64,000 nt of DNA, taken from Pseudomonas entomophila L48 (GTDB taxonomy: Bacteria > Pseudomonadota > Gammaproteobacteria > Pseudomonadales > Pseudomonadaceae). The notes below the pieces were generated by a model. It saw nothing but the letters and a program-made list of their open reading frames with translations. It was not told the DNA's origin and searched no databases. A program made the position numbers and the translations under genes. Of this stretch, positions 53,161 to 63,019 are shown one piece after another. The stretch spans positions 4,918,501-4,982,500 of the forward strand of contig NC_008027.1 of NCBI RefSeq assembly GCF_000026105.1, given 5' to 3'. How positions within the stretch are numbered: position 1 is the first letter of the stretch; each line of letters opens with the position of its first letter.

Positions 53161-53231
53161 TCGCCGGCAAGCCGGCTCCTACAGGGCTTGCGGCCTGCCC
53201 CGGCCCCGTAGGAGCCAGCCTTGCTGGCGAA
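53161..53231. repeat. REP pair
   Basis: Facing copies of TCGCCGGCAAGCCGGCTCCT and CGTAGGAGCCAGCCTTGCTG lie between yacG and the convergent membrane protein gene. Confidence 0.9.
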
Positions 53232-53279
53232 CCAGGCGACGCGGTGAATGGCTCGACGATTGAGCCCCGCGATGCACGT

Positions 53280-53987
53280 TCAGCGTTCTTCGTCCTTCCA
53301 GGGCGCCTGCAGATAACGGGAGCGGTTGAAGGTTTCCAGCCACTCCGGGCAAAACACCACCAAAGCACTGATCACAGTGCCGTTGATAAACGCCTCGGGG
53401 AACATCATCAACCACAGGTAACCGACAAAGTCGCTGAGCCACTCGGGCATGGCGAAACGCTCGTCCATCCACAGCAACCCCAACCCGGCCGCCAGGCACA
53501 CCAGCACGGTCAGCGCAGCGGGAAAGAACCCAGAACAGAAGATATACACGAACAGGTTACGCGGCTGGGCGCGCTCGACCAGGATCGCGCACACCTCGGT
53601 GACCAGCACCGGTAAGCCGACGATCAGCAGGCCGTTCACACCGATGGCGGCAAGGTCCTGACGACCGAGCAGCAACAGGCCGAGCTGAGCCAGGAAGCCA
53701 CCGAGCACCGCCAGCGGCCAGTCTAGCAATAGGGTCACGGCGGTCATGCCGATGAAGTGATACGACACGCCAGTGTCGAAGTCGCGCCGTACCAGCCATA
53801 GCACGAACAAGCAGAACACCGTGCCGAACAGCAGGTGCTGGCGGCGGGTGTCGGTGAACAGCTCCACCCAGCGCGTGCGGCTGGCAGCCCAGACCAGCAG
53901 GGGCACGTAACCGAGCCAGCCAAGGGTGAGGCTGGTGCTGGACAAGACCTGTGCGCTGATCACCTGAACACTATCCCTGTCGGCCAT
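53280..53987 (-). CDS. CbiM-like energy-coupling-factor permease-type membrane protein
   Basis: The 235-residue protein has about six transmembrane helices. SYHFIGMTAVTLLLDWPLAV and PEAFINGTVISALVVFCPEW recall the CbiM/ECF-type family that Pseudomonas carries as a stand-alone copy. No cobalt or nickel transport partner genes are adjacent, so the substrate is open. Confidence 0.75.
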   Translation of the reverse strand: MADRDSVQVISAQVLSSTSLTLGWLGYVPLLVWAASRTRWVELFTDTRRQHLLFGTVFCLFVLWLVRRDFDTGVSYHFIGMTAVTLLLDWPLAVLGGFLAQLGLLLLGRQDLAAIGVNGLLIVGLPVLVTEVCAILVERAQPRNLFVYIFCSGFFPAALTVLVCLAAGLGLLWMDERFAMPEWLSDFVGYLWLMMFPEAFINGTVISALVVFCPEWLETFNRSRYLQAPWKDEER

Positions 53988-54073
53988 GTGGACATGCCTG
54001 AGTCTACACCCATTCTCCCTTTCGTCCGGTTGCTATAGGCTGGCACCTCCTTTCAGTGCAGGACGCATTACCG

Positions 54074-54505
54074 ATGACCGAAGGAATCAACCTGCCCTTG
54101 CTGCTGGGCGCGCTGTTCAGCGCCATCGCGGGGGTGCTGCATCTGATGGTCATCGCCGTGGGTCCGCGCTGGTACCGTTTGTTCGGCGCCGGTGAACGCA
54201 TGGCCCGGGCCGCCGAACAAGGGCGCGCCTACCCTGCCCTGGTCACTGCGGCGATCGCGTCGGTACTGCTGGTCTGGGCCGCCTACGCGCTGTCGGCGGC
54301 CGGTGTGATCGCGCCCTTGCCGTTGCTGATGCCGATCATCTGCCTGATCACCCTGGTGTACCTGGCCCGTGGCCTGCTGGGGCCGCTGTTGCTGGCCGGC
54401 ACCGGGCGCAGCCGGCGCTTCATCGCGGTCAGTTCGGCCATTTGTGTGGGTGGCGGGCTGCTGCACCTGTTCGGGGTTGTCCAGCAATGGCTGGTGCTGG
54501 GCTGA
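54074..54505 (+). CDS. small integral membrane protein (unknown function)
   Basis: The 143-residue protein starts MTEGINLPLLLGALFSAIAG and has four hydrophobic helices with an Arg-rich cytoplasmic loop (GRSRRFIAVS). It is conserved-looking by length and helix pattern but I cannot name the family. Confidence 0.8.
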   Translation: MTEGINLPLLLGALFSAIAGVLHLMVIAVGPRWYRLFGAGERMARAAEQGRAYPALVTAAIASVLLVWAAYALSAAGVIAPLPLLMPIICLITLVYLARGLLGPLLLAGTGRSRRFIAVSSAICVGGGLLHLFGVVQQWLVLG

Positions 54506-54560
54506 TTCCCACGCACAAACAGCATCTTACCGTCATCAATTAGCGACTAAGCTTGTCCCC

Positions 54561-55190
54561 ATGGATGACTCAGACTACCTGCGCCTGCTTACCATCCAGG
54601 CCGAACAAGCCAATGCGTTCCTGTCCAATGCCCGCAAATGGGAACGCGAGCGTTGGGTCTGCCAGCGCCTGCTGCAGGGGCTGAACATTCCCTACCGCAG
54701 CGAGGACTTCACCCCGGCCGGGCAGGAGCCGCCAGACGTGCTGTTCCGCGACGCGGCGTTCGAGGTGTTCTTCGTGCTCGACGAAGGCCGGCGGCTCAAT
54801 GATGAATGGCGCGAAGAGCTGCAACGTCGGCGCAGCGCGTTCTCCCTCAGCCAACTGGTGCGCCGCGAACAGCGCCCCCGGCGTATCAGCGCCCAGGAAC
54901 TGCTGGCACGTCTGGCGCCCACGCTACGCAAGAAATCGCACAACTACCGCGAACGCGGGCTGGACCTGGGCGAGCTGGACATCATCGCTTTCGCCAGCCT
55001 CAAGCGCGAAGTGCTCGACCTCAACAGCCATTTCCCGCCGCCCACCGAATACTTGCGCCAGGGCTGGCGTTCACTGTCACTGGTGGGGCCGACCTTCGCC
55101 CGGGTGCTGTTCGCCCACCCGGACGCGCCGGATTTCCTGCGCGGCAACCTGGGGCGCAGCATCGTGTTCGACGTCGGGATCAGTCTTTGA
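54561..55190 (+). CDS. DUF1780 family protein
   Basis: The 209-residue protein starts MDDSDYLRLLTIQAEQANAF. ERERWVCQRLL, PPDVLFRDAAFEVFFVLDEG and YRERGLDLGELDIIAFAS fit the DUF1780 family, which has a PD-(D/E)XK-like acidic pattern (the D and E in DVLFRDAAFEVFFV); nuclease activity is a suggestion only. The next gene, 132 bases on, is a DUF3094-type protein. Confidence 0.85.
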   Translation: MDDSDYLRLLTIQAEQANAFLSNARKWERERWVCQRLLQGLNIPYRSEDFTPAGQEPPDVLFRDAAFEVFFVLDEGRRLNDEWREELQRRRSAFSLSQLVRREQRPRRISAQELLARLAPTLRKKSHNYRERGLDLGELDIIAFASLKREVLDLNSHFPPPTEYLRQGWRSLSLVGPTFARVLFAHPDAPDFLRGNLGRSIVFDVGISL

Positions 55191-55322
55191 TCCAGTGCCG
55201 GGTGTCTTTGCGATCACGTACACTCGGCGCCAGGGATAGAAAGCATTATCATTCGACCTATGCGTTTGCGTGAGCGCTGTAGCGTTTGCGCATCCACCAA
55301 CGTCTATCTGACGAGGCCCACC

Positions 55323-55496
55323 ATGACCAGCCGCCTGAATCCTGAAGATCAGCGTCGCGTCGATGAGTACTTGCGTGCCCCCCAGCATCGTGTCGAGCGC
55401 AGGCCTTTCCGGCCGTTGCTGCTCCTGTTGCTGGTGGTGGCCGTGACCATCGGTCTGGGCCTGTTGAGCCGCCTGCTGAGTGGACTGGTGCTATGA
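55323..55496 (+). CDS. DUF3094-type small membrane protein
   Basis: The 57-residue protein starts MTSRLNPEDQRRVDEYL and has one C-terminal helix (LLLLLLVVAVTIGLGLL). GAGG lies six bases upstream of the ATG. It is a single-pass protein of unknown role that commonly precedes ndh in Pseudomonas. Confidence 0.85.
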   Translation: MTSRLNPEDQRRVDEYLRAPQHRVERRPFRPLLLLLLVVAVTIGLGLLSRLLSGLVL

Positions 55497-55580
55497 GCTG
55501 CCTTGCGCTCGCCCTCCCCTCGTGCCGGACGCGGCCGGGCCTTGTGCCCACGAATTCCGTAAAACTTGTGAGATATCCCC

Positions 55581-56876
55581 ATGACTCATCGCATCGTGAT
55601 TGTCGGCGGCGGCGCCGGCGGCCTGGAACTGGCGACCCGCCTGGGTAAAACCCTGGGCAAGCGCAAACAGGCCGAGATCACCCTGGTTGATGCCAACCTG
55701 ACGCACATCTGGAAGCCACTGCTGCACGAAGTGGCGGCCGGCTCGCTGAACTCCTCGGAAGACGAACTGAACTACGTGGCCCAGGCCAAGTGGAACCACT
55801 TCAACTTCCAGATGGGGCGCATGAGCGGCCTGGACCGTGAAAACAAACTGATCCAGCTGGCCGCGACCCTCGATGACGAGGGCCGTGAGCTGTTGCCTGC
55901 GCGCACCATCGGCTACGACAGCCTGGTGATTGCCGTGGGCAGCAACACCAACGACTTCGGCACCCTGGGCGCGGCGCAGCACTGCCTGTTCCTCGACAGC
56001 CGCAAGCAGGCCGAGCGCTTCCACCAGCAACTGCTCAACCACTACCTGCGCGCCCACGCGGGCGATGTAGCCAGCGAGAAGATCAGCGTGGCCATCGTCG
56101 GTGCCGGCGCCACGGGTGTTGAGCTGGCGGCCGAGCTGCACAACGCCGCCCATGAGCTGGCGGCCTATGGTTTGGACAAGATCCAGCCGAAGGACATGCA
56201 CATCACCCTCATCGAGGCCGGTCCACGGGTGTTGCCAGCACTGCCGGAGCGCATCAGCGTGCCCGTGCACAAGACCCTGGAAAAACTCGGCGTGACGGTG
56301 ATGACCAACGCCGCGGTCAGCGAAGTGACCGAGGATGGCCTGAAGACGGCGGCCGGCGAAGTGATCCAGGCCAGCCTGAAGGTGTGGGCGGCGGGTATTC
56401 GCGCGCCGGGCTTCCTCAAGGATATCGACGGCCTGGAGACCAACCGCATCAACCAGCTGGTGGTGCGCCCGACCCTGCAGACCACCCGCGACGACAACAT
56501 CTTCGCCTTCGGCGACTGCGCCGCCTGCCCGCAGCCGGGCAGCGACCGCAACGTGCCGCCACGGGCGCAGGCTGCGCACCAGCAGGCGTCGTTGCTGGCC
56601 AAGAGCCTGAAGGCGCGCCTGGAGAACAAGGCGCTGCCGACCTACGAGTACAAGGACTACGGCTCGCTGGTGTCGCTGTCGCGGTTCTCGGCGGTGGGCA
56701 ACCTGATGGGTAACCTGATGGGCAGCGTGAAGCTGGAGGGCTGGCTGGCGCGGATGTTCTATGTGTCGCTGTACCGGATGCACCAGATGGCGTTGTATGG
56801 GTTCTTCCGCACGGCGATGATGATGCTGGGCAGCAAGATTGGCCGGGGCACCGAGCCGCGTCTGAAGCTGCACTGA
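55581..56876 (+). CDS. ndh: type II NADH dehydrogenase
   Basis: The 431-residue flavoprotein oxidises NADH and reduces quinone without proton pumping. FAD binding is IVIVGGGAGGLELATRLG, the NADH loop is VAIVGAGATGVELAAEL, and the FAFGDCAACPQ segment near residue 310 closes the FAD site. The C-terminal part is amphipathic for membrane docking. Confidence 0.96.
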   Translation: MTHRIVIVGGGAGGLELATRLGKTLGKRKQAEITLVDANLTHIWKPLLHEVAAGSLNSSEDELNYVAQAKWNHFNFQMGRMSGLDRENKLIQLAATLDDEGRELLPARTIGYDSLVIAVGSNTNDFGTLGAAQHCLFLDSRKQAERFHQQLLNHYLRAHAGDVASEKISVAIVGAGATGVELAAELHNAAHELAAYGLDKIQPKDMHITLIEAGPRVLPALPERISVPVHKTLEKLGVTVMTNAAVSEVTEDGLKTAAGEVIQASLKVWAAGIRAPGFLKDIDGLETNRINQLVVRPTLQTTRDDNIFAFGDCAACPQPGSDRNVPPRAQAAHQQASLLAKSLKARLENKALPTYEYKDYGSLVSLSRFSAVGNLMGNLMGSVKLEGWLARMFYVSLYRMHQMALYGFFRTAMMMLGSKIGRGTEPRLKLH

Positions 56877-56890
56877 TAGCCTGACGCGGT

Positions 56891-57010
56891 TCGCCGGCAA
56901 GCCGGCTCCTACAGAAGCGCTGTCCGTAGGAGCCGGCTTGCCGGCGAACACCGGCGTAGCCGGTGCCATGCACCGCGGCGCCTGGTTCGCCAGCAAGGCT
57001 GGCTCCTACA
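56891..57010. repeat. REP cluster (three or more elements)
   Basis: Two facing GCCGGCTTGCCGGC-class elements are followed by a GGCGTAGCCGGTGCC palindrome and a CGCCAGCAAGGCTGGCTCCT element, giving an extended BIME between ndh and the convergent reductase gene. Confidence 0.9.
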
Positions 57011-57019
57011 GTTTCTATT

Positions 57020-57556
57020 TCAACGCACGATGCGATACGTGCTCTGCACGAACCCACTCTCGTAGCTGGTCGTCTTCATGTGCTGCAACAGCACATCCTT
57101 CGCCAACCCGCCGAACAACGGAATCCCCTGCCCCAGCAACACGGGAATGCGGGTGATGGTCAGTTCATCCACCAACCCCTCACGCAAGAACCCCTGGATC
57201 AGCTTGCCGCCGTCCAGGTACAGGCTCTTCGCGCCCGTGGTTTCCAGGTGCTCGAGCAAAGCCGGGATCGGCCCAGGATGCAGCTCGACCCGCTCGGGCG
57301 AATGTTGAGGCAACGCAGGCAGGGTACTGCTGACCACCACGACGCGTACATCAGGATAAGGCCACTGGCCGAAGGTCATGACCTTGTCGAACGTCCCCCG
57401 CCCCATCACCAGCGTATCGACGCCCGCCATGAACCCGGCGTAGCCGTGGTCGTCGGTGGATTGAGTGGCGCCCATCAGCCAATCGAGGCCGCCGTCTTCA
57501 CGGGCGATATAGCCATCCAGGCTGGTGGCGATGAAAACACGGGCTTTGAGGGACAT
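57020..57556 (-). CDS. RibD C-terminal/dihydrofolate reductase-like protein
   Basis: The 178-residue protein starts MSLKARVFIATSLDGYIARE with AGGAG about eight bases upstream. DWLMGATQ, VMGRGTFDKVM and SLYLDGGKLIQGFL are typical of the RibD-C reductase family, which uses NADPH. The substrate is unknown. Confidence 0.88.
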   Translation of the reverse strand: MSLKARVFIATSLDGYIAREDGGLDWLMGATQSTDDHGYAGFMAGVDTLVMGRGTFDKVMTFGQWPYPDVRVVVVSSTLPALPQHSPERVELHPGPIPALLEHLETTGAKSLYLDGGKLIQGFLREGLVDELTITRIPVLLGQGIPLFGGLAKDVLLQHMKTTSYESGFVQSTYRIVR

Positions 57557-57622
57557 GTGCGGCGCTCCTGCGGGCAGAAGCCACAGGGTAGCAAGGGTAG
57601 GGAGATAAATCGCGGGCAAAAG

Positions 57623-57654
57623 AAAAAGGGCATCTCAGTCGAGATGCCCTTTTT
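57623..57654 (-). terminator. terminator of the tRNA operon
   Basis: GGGCATCTC-AGTC-GAGATGCCC is a perfect hairpin with a T run on the minus strand (and five T on the plus strand), just downstream of tRNA-Lys. Confidence 0.9.
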
Positions 57655-57657
57655 ACA

Positions 57658-57733
57658 TGGTGGGTCGTGTAGGATTCGAACCTACGACCAATTGGTTAAA
57701 AGCCAACTGCTCTACCAACTGAGCTAACGACCC
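57658..57733 (-). tRNA. tRNA-Lys (TTT)
   Basis: The cloverleaf on the minus strand starts GGGTCGTTAGCTCAGTTGGT, has anticodon TTT in CTTTTAAC, T arm GTAGG-TTCGAAT-CCTAC and an encoded CCA. It is the last of three tRNAs in one transcript. Confidence 0.97.
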
Positions 57734-57739
57734 GGAAAA

Positions 57740-57816
57740 TGGTCGGGGTGAGGGGATTCGAACTCCTGACATCCTGCTCCCAAAGCAGGCGCGCTACCGG
57801 ACTGCGCTACACCCCG
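57740..57816 (-). tRNA. tRNA-Pro (TGG)
   Basis: The minus-strand cloverleaf starts CGGGGTGTAGCGCAGTCCGG, has anticodon TGG in CTTTGGGAG, and an encoded CCA. Six bases separate it from tRNA-Lys. Confidence 0.97.
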
Positions 57817-57820
57817 AGAT

Positions 57821-57896
57821 TGGCTCCGCGACCTGGACTCGAACCAGGGACCCAATGATTAACAGTCATTTGCTCTACCGACTGAGCTATCGCGGA
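57821..57896 (-). tRNA. tRNA-Asn (GTT)
   Basis: The minus-strand cloverleaf starts TCCGCGATAGCTCAGTCGGT, has anticodon GTT in CTGTTAATC and an encoded CCA. It is the first tRNA of the Asn-Pro-Lys transcript. Confidence 0.97.
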
Positions 57897-57991
57897 ACTG
57901 AACTTCGGTACATCTTTACTGCTTCGAAGCCTGTGTTAGCTTCGAACTCTTTAGCTGCTTCGCTTTCGCGTTGTCGCTGCTGAGGCCGGCT

Positions 57992-58019
57992 ATTCTACAT
58001 TCTTCGTTTTGCTTGTCAA
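57992..58019 (-). promoter_or_regulatory. sigma-70 promoter of the tRNA operon
   Basis: On the minus strand TTGACA (58014-58019) and TAGAAT (57992-57997) are 16 bases apart, followed by a GC-rich stretch of the discriminator type typical of stable-RNA promoters. The region 57897-58209 holds only this promoter and the leader. Confidence 0.85.
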
Positions 58020-58210
58020 CCACTTTTTTTCATTCAACTTACTGATTTGTAAGTTGTTTTGCGATCTCCGATGTTGCTGGTGATTCGCTCAGTGCCTGAC
58101 AGCGGGGCGAATATTAGGGGCACTCTGATTTTTGTGCAAGCATTTTTTTCAAAAATTTCAGCAAGTTATCTGGAAAGCCCGAAAAGCCCGGGTTTTCTGG
58201 GCCTGTGCGG

Positions 58211-58290
58211 GCCTCATCGCGGGTAAACCCGCTCCTACAGGTTTCAAGGCCTGTGCTGATCCTGTAGGAGCGGGTTTACCCGCGATGAGG
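58211..58290. repeat. REP pair (CGGGTTTACCCGCGATGA class)
   Basis: Facing copies of TCATCGCGGGTAAACCCGCT and its complement, the classic P. putida REP form, lie between the tRNA promoter and clpB. Confidence 0.92.
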
Positions 58291-58309
58291 CCAGTACAGG
58301 CAAATATGC

Positions 58310-58335
58310 AAAAAAAGCCCCGCACATGCGGGGCT
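58310..58335 (-). terminator. terminator of clpB
   Basis: On the minus strand AGCCCCGCATGTGCGGGGCT is a perfect palindromic hairpin followed by six or more T residues, 20 bases after the clpB stop. Confidence 0.92.
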
Positions 58336-58353
58336 CTTCATTGATTGCCGTAA

Positions 58354-60918
58354 TCAGGCAAAGACGATCTCATCGCCCTCCACCTTCGCGGTGATTGCCG
58401 CGCCAGGCAGGAACTCGCCTCCCAAGATCAACTGCGCCAGCGGGTTCTCGATCCAGCGCTGGATCGCACGCTTGAGCGGCCGTGCGCCATACACCGGGTC
58501 GTAACCGACGGCGATCAGCTTGTCCAACGCCTCCGGGCTCAGGCTCAGCGACAGCTCGCGCTCGGCCAGGCGGCCGCGCAGGCGGCCAAGCTGGATCTCG
58601 GTGATGCCGGCGATCTGCTCGCGGCCCAGCGGTTCGAACACCACCACTTCGTCGATGCGGTTGATGAACTCCGGACGGAAGTGCGAACCCACCGCGTCCA
58701 TCACCGCCGCGCGCTGTGCCTCGCGATCACCGGCCAGTTCCTGGATCTGCGCCGAGCCCAGGTTGGAGGTCATCACGATCACCGTGTTGCGGAAGTCCAC
58801 GGTACGGCCGTGGCTGTCGGTCAGGCGGCCGTCTTCCAGCACCTGCAGCAACACGTTGAACACATCCGGGTGGGCCTTCTCCACCTCGTCGAGCAGCACC
58901 ACCGAGTACGGCTTGCGACGCACGGCCTCGGTCAGGTAGCCGCCCTCTTCATAACCCACGTAGCCTGGCGGGGCGCCGATCAGGCGAGCCACGGAGTGTT
59001 TCTCCATGAACTCGGACATGTCGATGCGCACCATGGCCTCTTCGGTGTCGAACAGGAACTCGGCCAGCGCCTTGCACAGTTCGGTCTTGCCCACGCCGGT
59101 CGGGCCGAGGAACAGGAACGAGCCGCTGGGGCGGTTCGGGTCGGACAGCCCGGCACGGGAACGGCGCACGGCGTTGGCCACGGCGGTCACCGCCTCGTCC
59201 TGGCCGATCACCCGCTCATGCAGCAGGCTTTCCATCTTCAGCAGCTTCTCGCGCTCGCCTTCGAGCATCTTGGCCACCGGGATGCCGGTCCACTTGGAGA
59301 CCACTTCGGCGATTTCTTCCTCGGTGACCTTGTTGCGCAGCAGCTGGTTGTCGGTCTTGCCGTGCTGGTCGACCATCTGCAGGCTGCGCTCCAGGTCCGG
59401 GATCACCCCGTACTGCAGCTCGGCCATGCGGCTGAGGTCGCCCTTGCGGCGGGCGGCTTCCAGCTCCTGGCGGGCCTGCTCGATCTTCTGCTGGATCTGC
59501 GCCGAACCCTGCACCTCGGCTTTTTCCGAGGCCCAGATCTCTTCGAGGTCGGCGTACTCGCGCTCCAGGCGGTCGATTTCCTCGGTCAGCTTCTCCAGGC
59601 GTTTCTTCGCCGCTTCGTCTTCTTCTTTCTTCAGTGCCTGGGACTCCACCTTCAGCTGGATCAGGCGACGGTCGAGGCGGTCGAGCACTTCCGGCTTGGA
59701 GTCGATCTCCATGCGGATGCGGCTGGCGGCTTCGTCGATCAGGTCGATGGCCTTGTCCGGCAGCTGGCGGTCGGTAATGTAGCGGTGGCTGAGCTTGGCC
59801 GCGGCAATGATGGCGCCGTCGGTGATGGCCACCTTGTGGTGCACTTCATAGCGTTCTTTCAGGCCGCGCAGGATGGCGATGGTGTCTTCCTCGCTCGGTT
59901 CCTCCACCAGCACCTTCTGGAAGCGGCGCTCGAGGGCGGCGTCCTTCTCGATGAACTGGCGGTATTCGTTGAGCGTGGTGGCGCCAACGCAGTGCAGCTC
60001 GCCACGGGCCAGGGCCGGCTTGAGCATGTTGCCGGCGTCCATGGCGCCCTCGCCCTTGCCGGCACCGACCATGGTGTGCAGTTCGTCGATGAACAGGATG
60101 ATCTGGCCTTCCTGCTTGCTCAGTTCATTGAGCAGCGCTTTGAGGCGTTCTTCGAACTCACCACGGTACTTGGCGCCGGCAATCAGCGCGCCCATGTCCA
60201 GGGCCAGCAGACGCTTGCCTTTCAGGCCGTCGGGCACCTCGCCGTTGATGATGCGCTGGGCCAGGCCCTCGGCGATGGCAGTCTTGCCCACGCCGGGTTC
60301 GCCGATCAGCACTGGGTTGTTCTTGGTCCGGCGTTGCAGCACCTGGATGGTGCGGCGAATCTCGTCGTCACGGCCGATCACCGGGTCCAGCTTGCCCTCT
60401 TCAGCGCGCTTGGTGAGGTCGACGGTGTACTTGTCCAGGGCCTGGCGCGATTCCTCGGCGTTGGCGTCGTTCACCGCCGCGCCGCCGCGCAGGTTGTTGA
60501 TGGCGTTCTCCAGGGCCTTCTTGCTCACGCCCTGGCCGAGCAGCAGCTTGCCGACCTTGCTGTTCTCGTCCATGGCGGCGAGCAGCACCAGTTCGCTGGA
60601 GATGAACTGGTCGCCCTTCTGCTGTGCCAGGCGGTCGGCCTGGTTGAGCAGGCGCGCCAGGTCCTGGGACATGTTCACGTCACCGGTCGGGTTCTGGATT
60701 TTCGGCAGCTGGTCGAGCTCTTTGGTCAACGCCTTGCGCAGGCTGTTGATGTCGAAGCCCACCTGCATCAGCAGCGGCTTGATGGAGCCGCCCTGCTGGT
60801 CGATCAGCGCCTGCAGCAGGTGCAGGGGCTCGATGGCCGGGTGGTCCATGCCCACGGCCAGGGATTGGGAATCGGATAATGCCAGTTGCAGCTTGCTGGT
60901 CAGTCGGTCTATTCGCAT
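58354..60918 (-). CDS. clpB: disaggregase chaperone ClpB
   Basis: The 854-residue Hsp100 ATPase resolubilises aggregates with DnaK. The N-domain ([20 protein letters not shown]), Walker A/B of NBD1 ([20 protein letters not shown]), the coiled-coil middle domain (residues about 410-520) and NBD2 ([24 protein letters not shown]) are all present, ending with the sensor-2 [10 protein letters not shown]. Length is normal. The ribosome site GGAAGG precedes the ATG, and a heat-shock-like promoter lies 75-105 bases upstream. Confidence 0.98.
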   Translation of the reverse strand: MRIDRLTSKLQLALSDSQSLAVGMDHPAIEPLHLLQALIDQQGGSIKPLLMQVGFDINSLRKALTKELDQLPKIQNPTGDVNMSQDLARLLNQADRLAQQKGDQFISSELVLLAAMDENSKVGKLLLGQGVSKKALENAINNLRGGAAVNDANAEESRQALDKYTVDLTKRAEEGKLDPVIGRDDEIRRTIQVLQRRTKNNPVLIGEPGVGKTAIAEGLAQRIINGEVPDGLKGKRLLALDMGALIAGAKYRGEFEERLKALLNELSKQEGQIILFIDELHTMVGAGKGEGAMDAGNMLKPALARGELHCVGATTLNEYRQFIEKDAALERRFQKVLVEEPSEEDTIAILRGLKERYEVHHKVAITDGAIIAAAKLSHRYITDRQLPDKAIDLIDEAASRIRMEIDSKPEVLDRLDRRLIQLKVESQALKKEEDEAAKKRLEKLTEEIDRLEREYADLEEIWASEKAEVQGSAQIQQKIEQARQELEAARRKGDLSRMAELQYGVIPDLERSLQMVDQHGKTDNQLLRNKVTEEEIAEVVSKWTGIPVAKMLEGEREKLLKMESLLHERVIGQDEAVTAVANAVRRSRAGLSDPNRPSGSFLFLGPTGVGKTELCKALAEFLFDTEEAMVRIDMSEFMEKHSVARLIGAPPGYVGYEEGGYLTEAVRRKPYSVVLLDEVEKAHPDVFNVLLQVLEDGRLTDSHGRTVDFRNTVIVMTSNLGSAQIQELAGDREAQRAAVMDAVGSHFRPEFINRIDEVVVFEPLGREQIAGITEIQLGRLRGRLAERELSLSLSPEALDKLIAVGYDPVYGARPLKRAIQRWIENPLAQLILGGEFLPGAAITAKVEGDEIVFA

Positions 60919-60993
60919 GGGGGATACCTTCCTTTAAAGGGCAGGCGGAGCGATGGACAGCACCTTTTATGAAGAACCTGCCTGAGATGACCA

Positions 60994-61023
60994 ATAGATA
61001 AGGCTGATTCTGGAAGATTCAAG
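60994..61023 (-). promoter_or_regulatory. sigma-32-type promoter of clpB
   Basis: On the minus strand CTTGAA (61018-61023) is followed after 14 bases by CCTTATCTAT (60994-61003), close to the CTTGAA-N14-CCCCATnT heat-shock consensus. Confidence 0.65.
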
Positions 61024-61059
61024 CTTAGCGGGGTTGACAGAGGTCAGCAGGCGGGGGAA

Positions 61060-61165
61060 TGGCTGGGGGCGCTTTGCGCCCCTTTCGCGGCTAAAGCCGC
61101 TCCTACAGAGGATTGCGCTCCCCTGTAGGAGCGGCTTTAGCCGCGAAAGGGCTGCAAAGCAGCCC
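61060..61165. repeat. REP pair with extended GGGGC arms
   Basis: Facing CGCGGCTAAAGCCGCTCCTA and its complement, with GGGGCGCTTTGCGCCCC and GGGCTGCAAAGCAGCCCC outer hairpins, lie between clpB and pgeF. Confidence 0.9.
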
Positions 61166-61173
61166 CGGCGTCC

Positions 61174-61911
61174 TTACGACTGCAACCAGACCAGCGAAGC
61201 GAAACGCCCACCCTGCGGGGTACGGCGATAAGAGAAGAAGCGCGGGTCGCTGACCGTGCAGAAGCCACCGCCATAAACAGCCGTGACACCACGCGCCGCC
61301 AGGCGAATCCGCGCCAGCTTGTAGATATCGGCCATCAGCTTGCCCGGACGCTCGCCCGCCACAAAGGCATCAGCCGCTTCAGGATGCACGGCCGTGAAGG
61401 CATCGCGCACCTCTAGACCGACTTCGAACGCCTGCGGCCCGATCGCTGGCCCCAACCACACCAGTACCTCTTCAGGCGGCGTAGCCAGGCGGTCGAGGGT
61501 GGCCTCCAGCACACCACCCGCCAACCCGCGCCAGCCGGCATGGGCAGCCGCCACACGGGTGCCGGCGCGGTCGCAGAACAACGCGGGCAGGCAGTCGGCG
61601 GTCATCACGGTGCAGGCAATACCGGGCTGGTTGGTCCAGCTGGCGTCGGCTTCGGCGACCACGGCGGGGTCGGCATCCGCCACCACCAGGCCATGCACCT
61701 GCTTGAGCCAGGCGGGCTGGATGGCGAACTCGTCGCTGAGGCGACGACGGTTCTCGGCCACCGCCAGCGGGTCATCGCCCACATGGTCGCCAAGATTGAA
61801 GGATTCGTAGGGCGGCAAACTGACGCCGCCCTCACGGGTGGTGACGCAGGCGCGAACCGAGGCCGGGGCCGGCCAGTCGGGGATGATCAGCGACTGCGTC
61901 AGGCCGCTCAT
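61174..61911 (-). CDS. pgeF: peptidoglycan editing factor, laccase-domain protein
   Basis: The 245-residue YfiH-family enzyme has the motif TADCLPALFCD and HAGWRGLAGG with the catalytic Cys and His, and the end segment FFSYRRTPQGGRFASLVWL. PgeF keeps L-Ser out of the murein stem. The ATG at 61911 overlaps the rluD stop by 4 bases, so the two are co-translated. Confidence 0.92.
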   Translation of the reverse strand: MSGLTQSLIIPDWPAPASVRACVTTREGGVSLPPYESFNLGDHVGDDPLAVAENRRRLSDEFAIQPAWLKQVHGLVVADADPAVVAEADASWTNQPGIACTVMTADCLPALFCDRAGTRVAAAHAGWRGLAGGVLEATLDRLATPPEEVLVWLGPAIGPQAFEVGLEVRDAFTAVHPEAADAFVAGERPGKLMADIYKLARIRLAARGVTAVYGGGFCTVSDPRFFSYRRTPQGGRFASLVWLQS

Positions 61912-62870
61912 CCGATAAAGCTCTCGCGGTCGTCGTTGAGCAGCGACAACAGCCAGAGGAAATCGTCCGGCAGCGGCGAGGCCCATTCCATGCGTTCACC
62001 GGTGGTCGGGTGGTCCAGCGCCAGGAAGCGCGCATGCAGGGCCTGGCGCGGGAAGTTCTTCACCGCCTCGACCATGGCCACGCTGGCGGCCGGCGGAATG
62101 CGGAAGCGCACGCCATAGGTCTGGTCGCCGACCAACGGATAACCGACATGCGCCATGTGCACGCGGATCTGGTGGGTACGGCCGGTTTCCAGCTTGACCC
62201 GCACATGGGTGTGCGAGCGGAAGCGCTTGAGCACGCGGTAGTGGCTGACGGCCGGCTTGCCGCCGTCAGTGACCGCCATGCGCTGGCGCTCGCCACCGTG
62301 GCGGCCGATCGGGGCGTCGATCTTGCCACCGGCGATCACCACGCCGACCACGATGCACTCGTAGATGCGGCTGACCGAGCGCTTCTGCAGCTGGTCGACC
62401 AGATTGGTTTGCGCCTGCAGGGTCTTGGCCACCACCATCAGGCCGGTGGTGTCCTTGTCCAGACGGTGCACGATACCGGCGCGCGGTACGTTGATGATGT
62501 CCGGCACATGGTGCAGCAGGGCATTGAGCAGGGTGCCGTCCGGGTGGCCGGCCGCCGGGTGCACCACCAGCCCGGCGGGCTTGTTGATCACCAGGATCTG
62601 GTCGTCTTCATAGACGATGTCCAGCTCGATGTCCTGGGCCACCCATTCGCCCTGGGCTTCCTGCTCGGCCTCGAGGGCCAGGATGGAGCCACTGTGGACG
62701 GTGTCGCGCGGCCGCAGCACCGCGCCATCGACGGTCAAACGGCCATCTTTGATCCACGAGGACAGGCGCGAGCGCGAGTACTCGGAGAACAATTGGGCGG
62801 CGACCTGGTCGAGGCGTTGGCCGCCCAGTTCGGACGGGACCTCTGCGCTAAGTTGAATGATCTCGGACAT
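61908..62870 (-). CDS. rluD: 23S rRNA pseudouridine synthase RluD
   Basis: The 320-residue RluA-type enzyme modifies helix 69 of 23S rRNA. An N-terminal S4 domain (RLDQVAAQLFSEYSRSRLSSWI) is followed by the catalytic loop GIVHRLDKDTTGLMVVAKT with the active-site Asp, and ETGRTHQIRVHMAHVGYPLVGD. It is divergent from bamD, a linkage common in Pseudomonas. Confidence 0.96.
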   Translation of the reverse strand: MSEIIQLSAEVPSELGGQRLDQVAAQLFSEYSRSRLSSWIKDGRLTVDGAVLRPRDTVHSGSILALEAEQEAQGEWVAQDIELDIVYEDDQILVINKPAGLVVHPAAGHPDGTLLNALLHHVPDIINVPRAGIVHRLDKDTTGLMVVAKTLQAQTNLVDQLQKRSVSRIYECIVVGVVIAGGKIDAPIGRHGGERQRMAVTDGGKPAVSHYRVLKRFRSHTHVRVKLETGRTHQIRVHMAHVGYPLVGDQTYGVRFRIPPAASVAMVEAVKNFPRQALHARFLALDHPTTGERMEWASPLPDDFLWLLSLLNDDRESFIG

Positions 62871-63019
62871 GCTCGAATCGACGGGCGTTCAGCCTTTGGT
62901 TTCGGCTGCGCGCTTGTGGTTAAATACGGCTTCTTTTGCCCCGGGGTTTGGCCGGGGGCGCTCATCATAACAGGACGGCACCGCCCAAGACAGCGGCCGT
63001 CAAAGGGACGCAAGCCGCC

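Noticed and set aside
58681..60879. A 732-codon plus-strand frame opposite clpB
   Set aside because: It is a shadow of the conserved ClpB sequence and has biased, domain-free translation.
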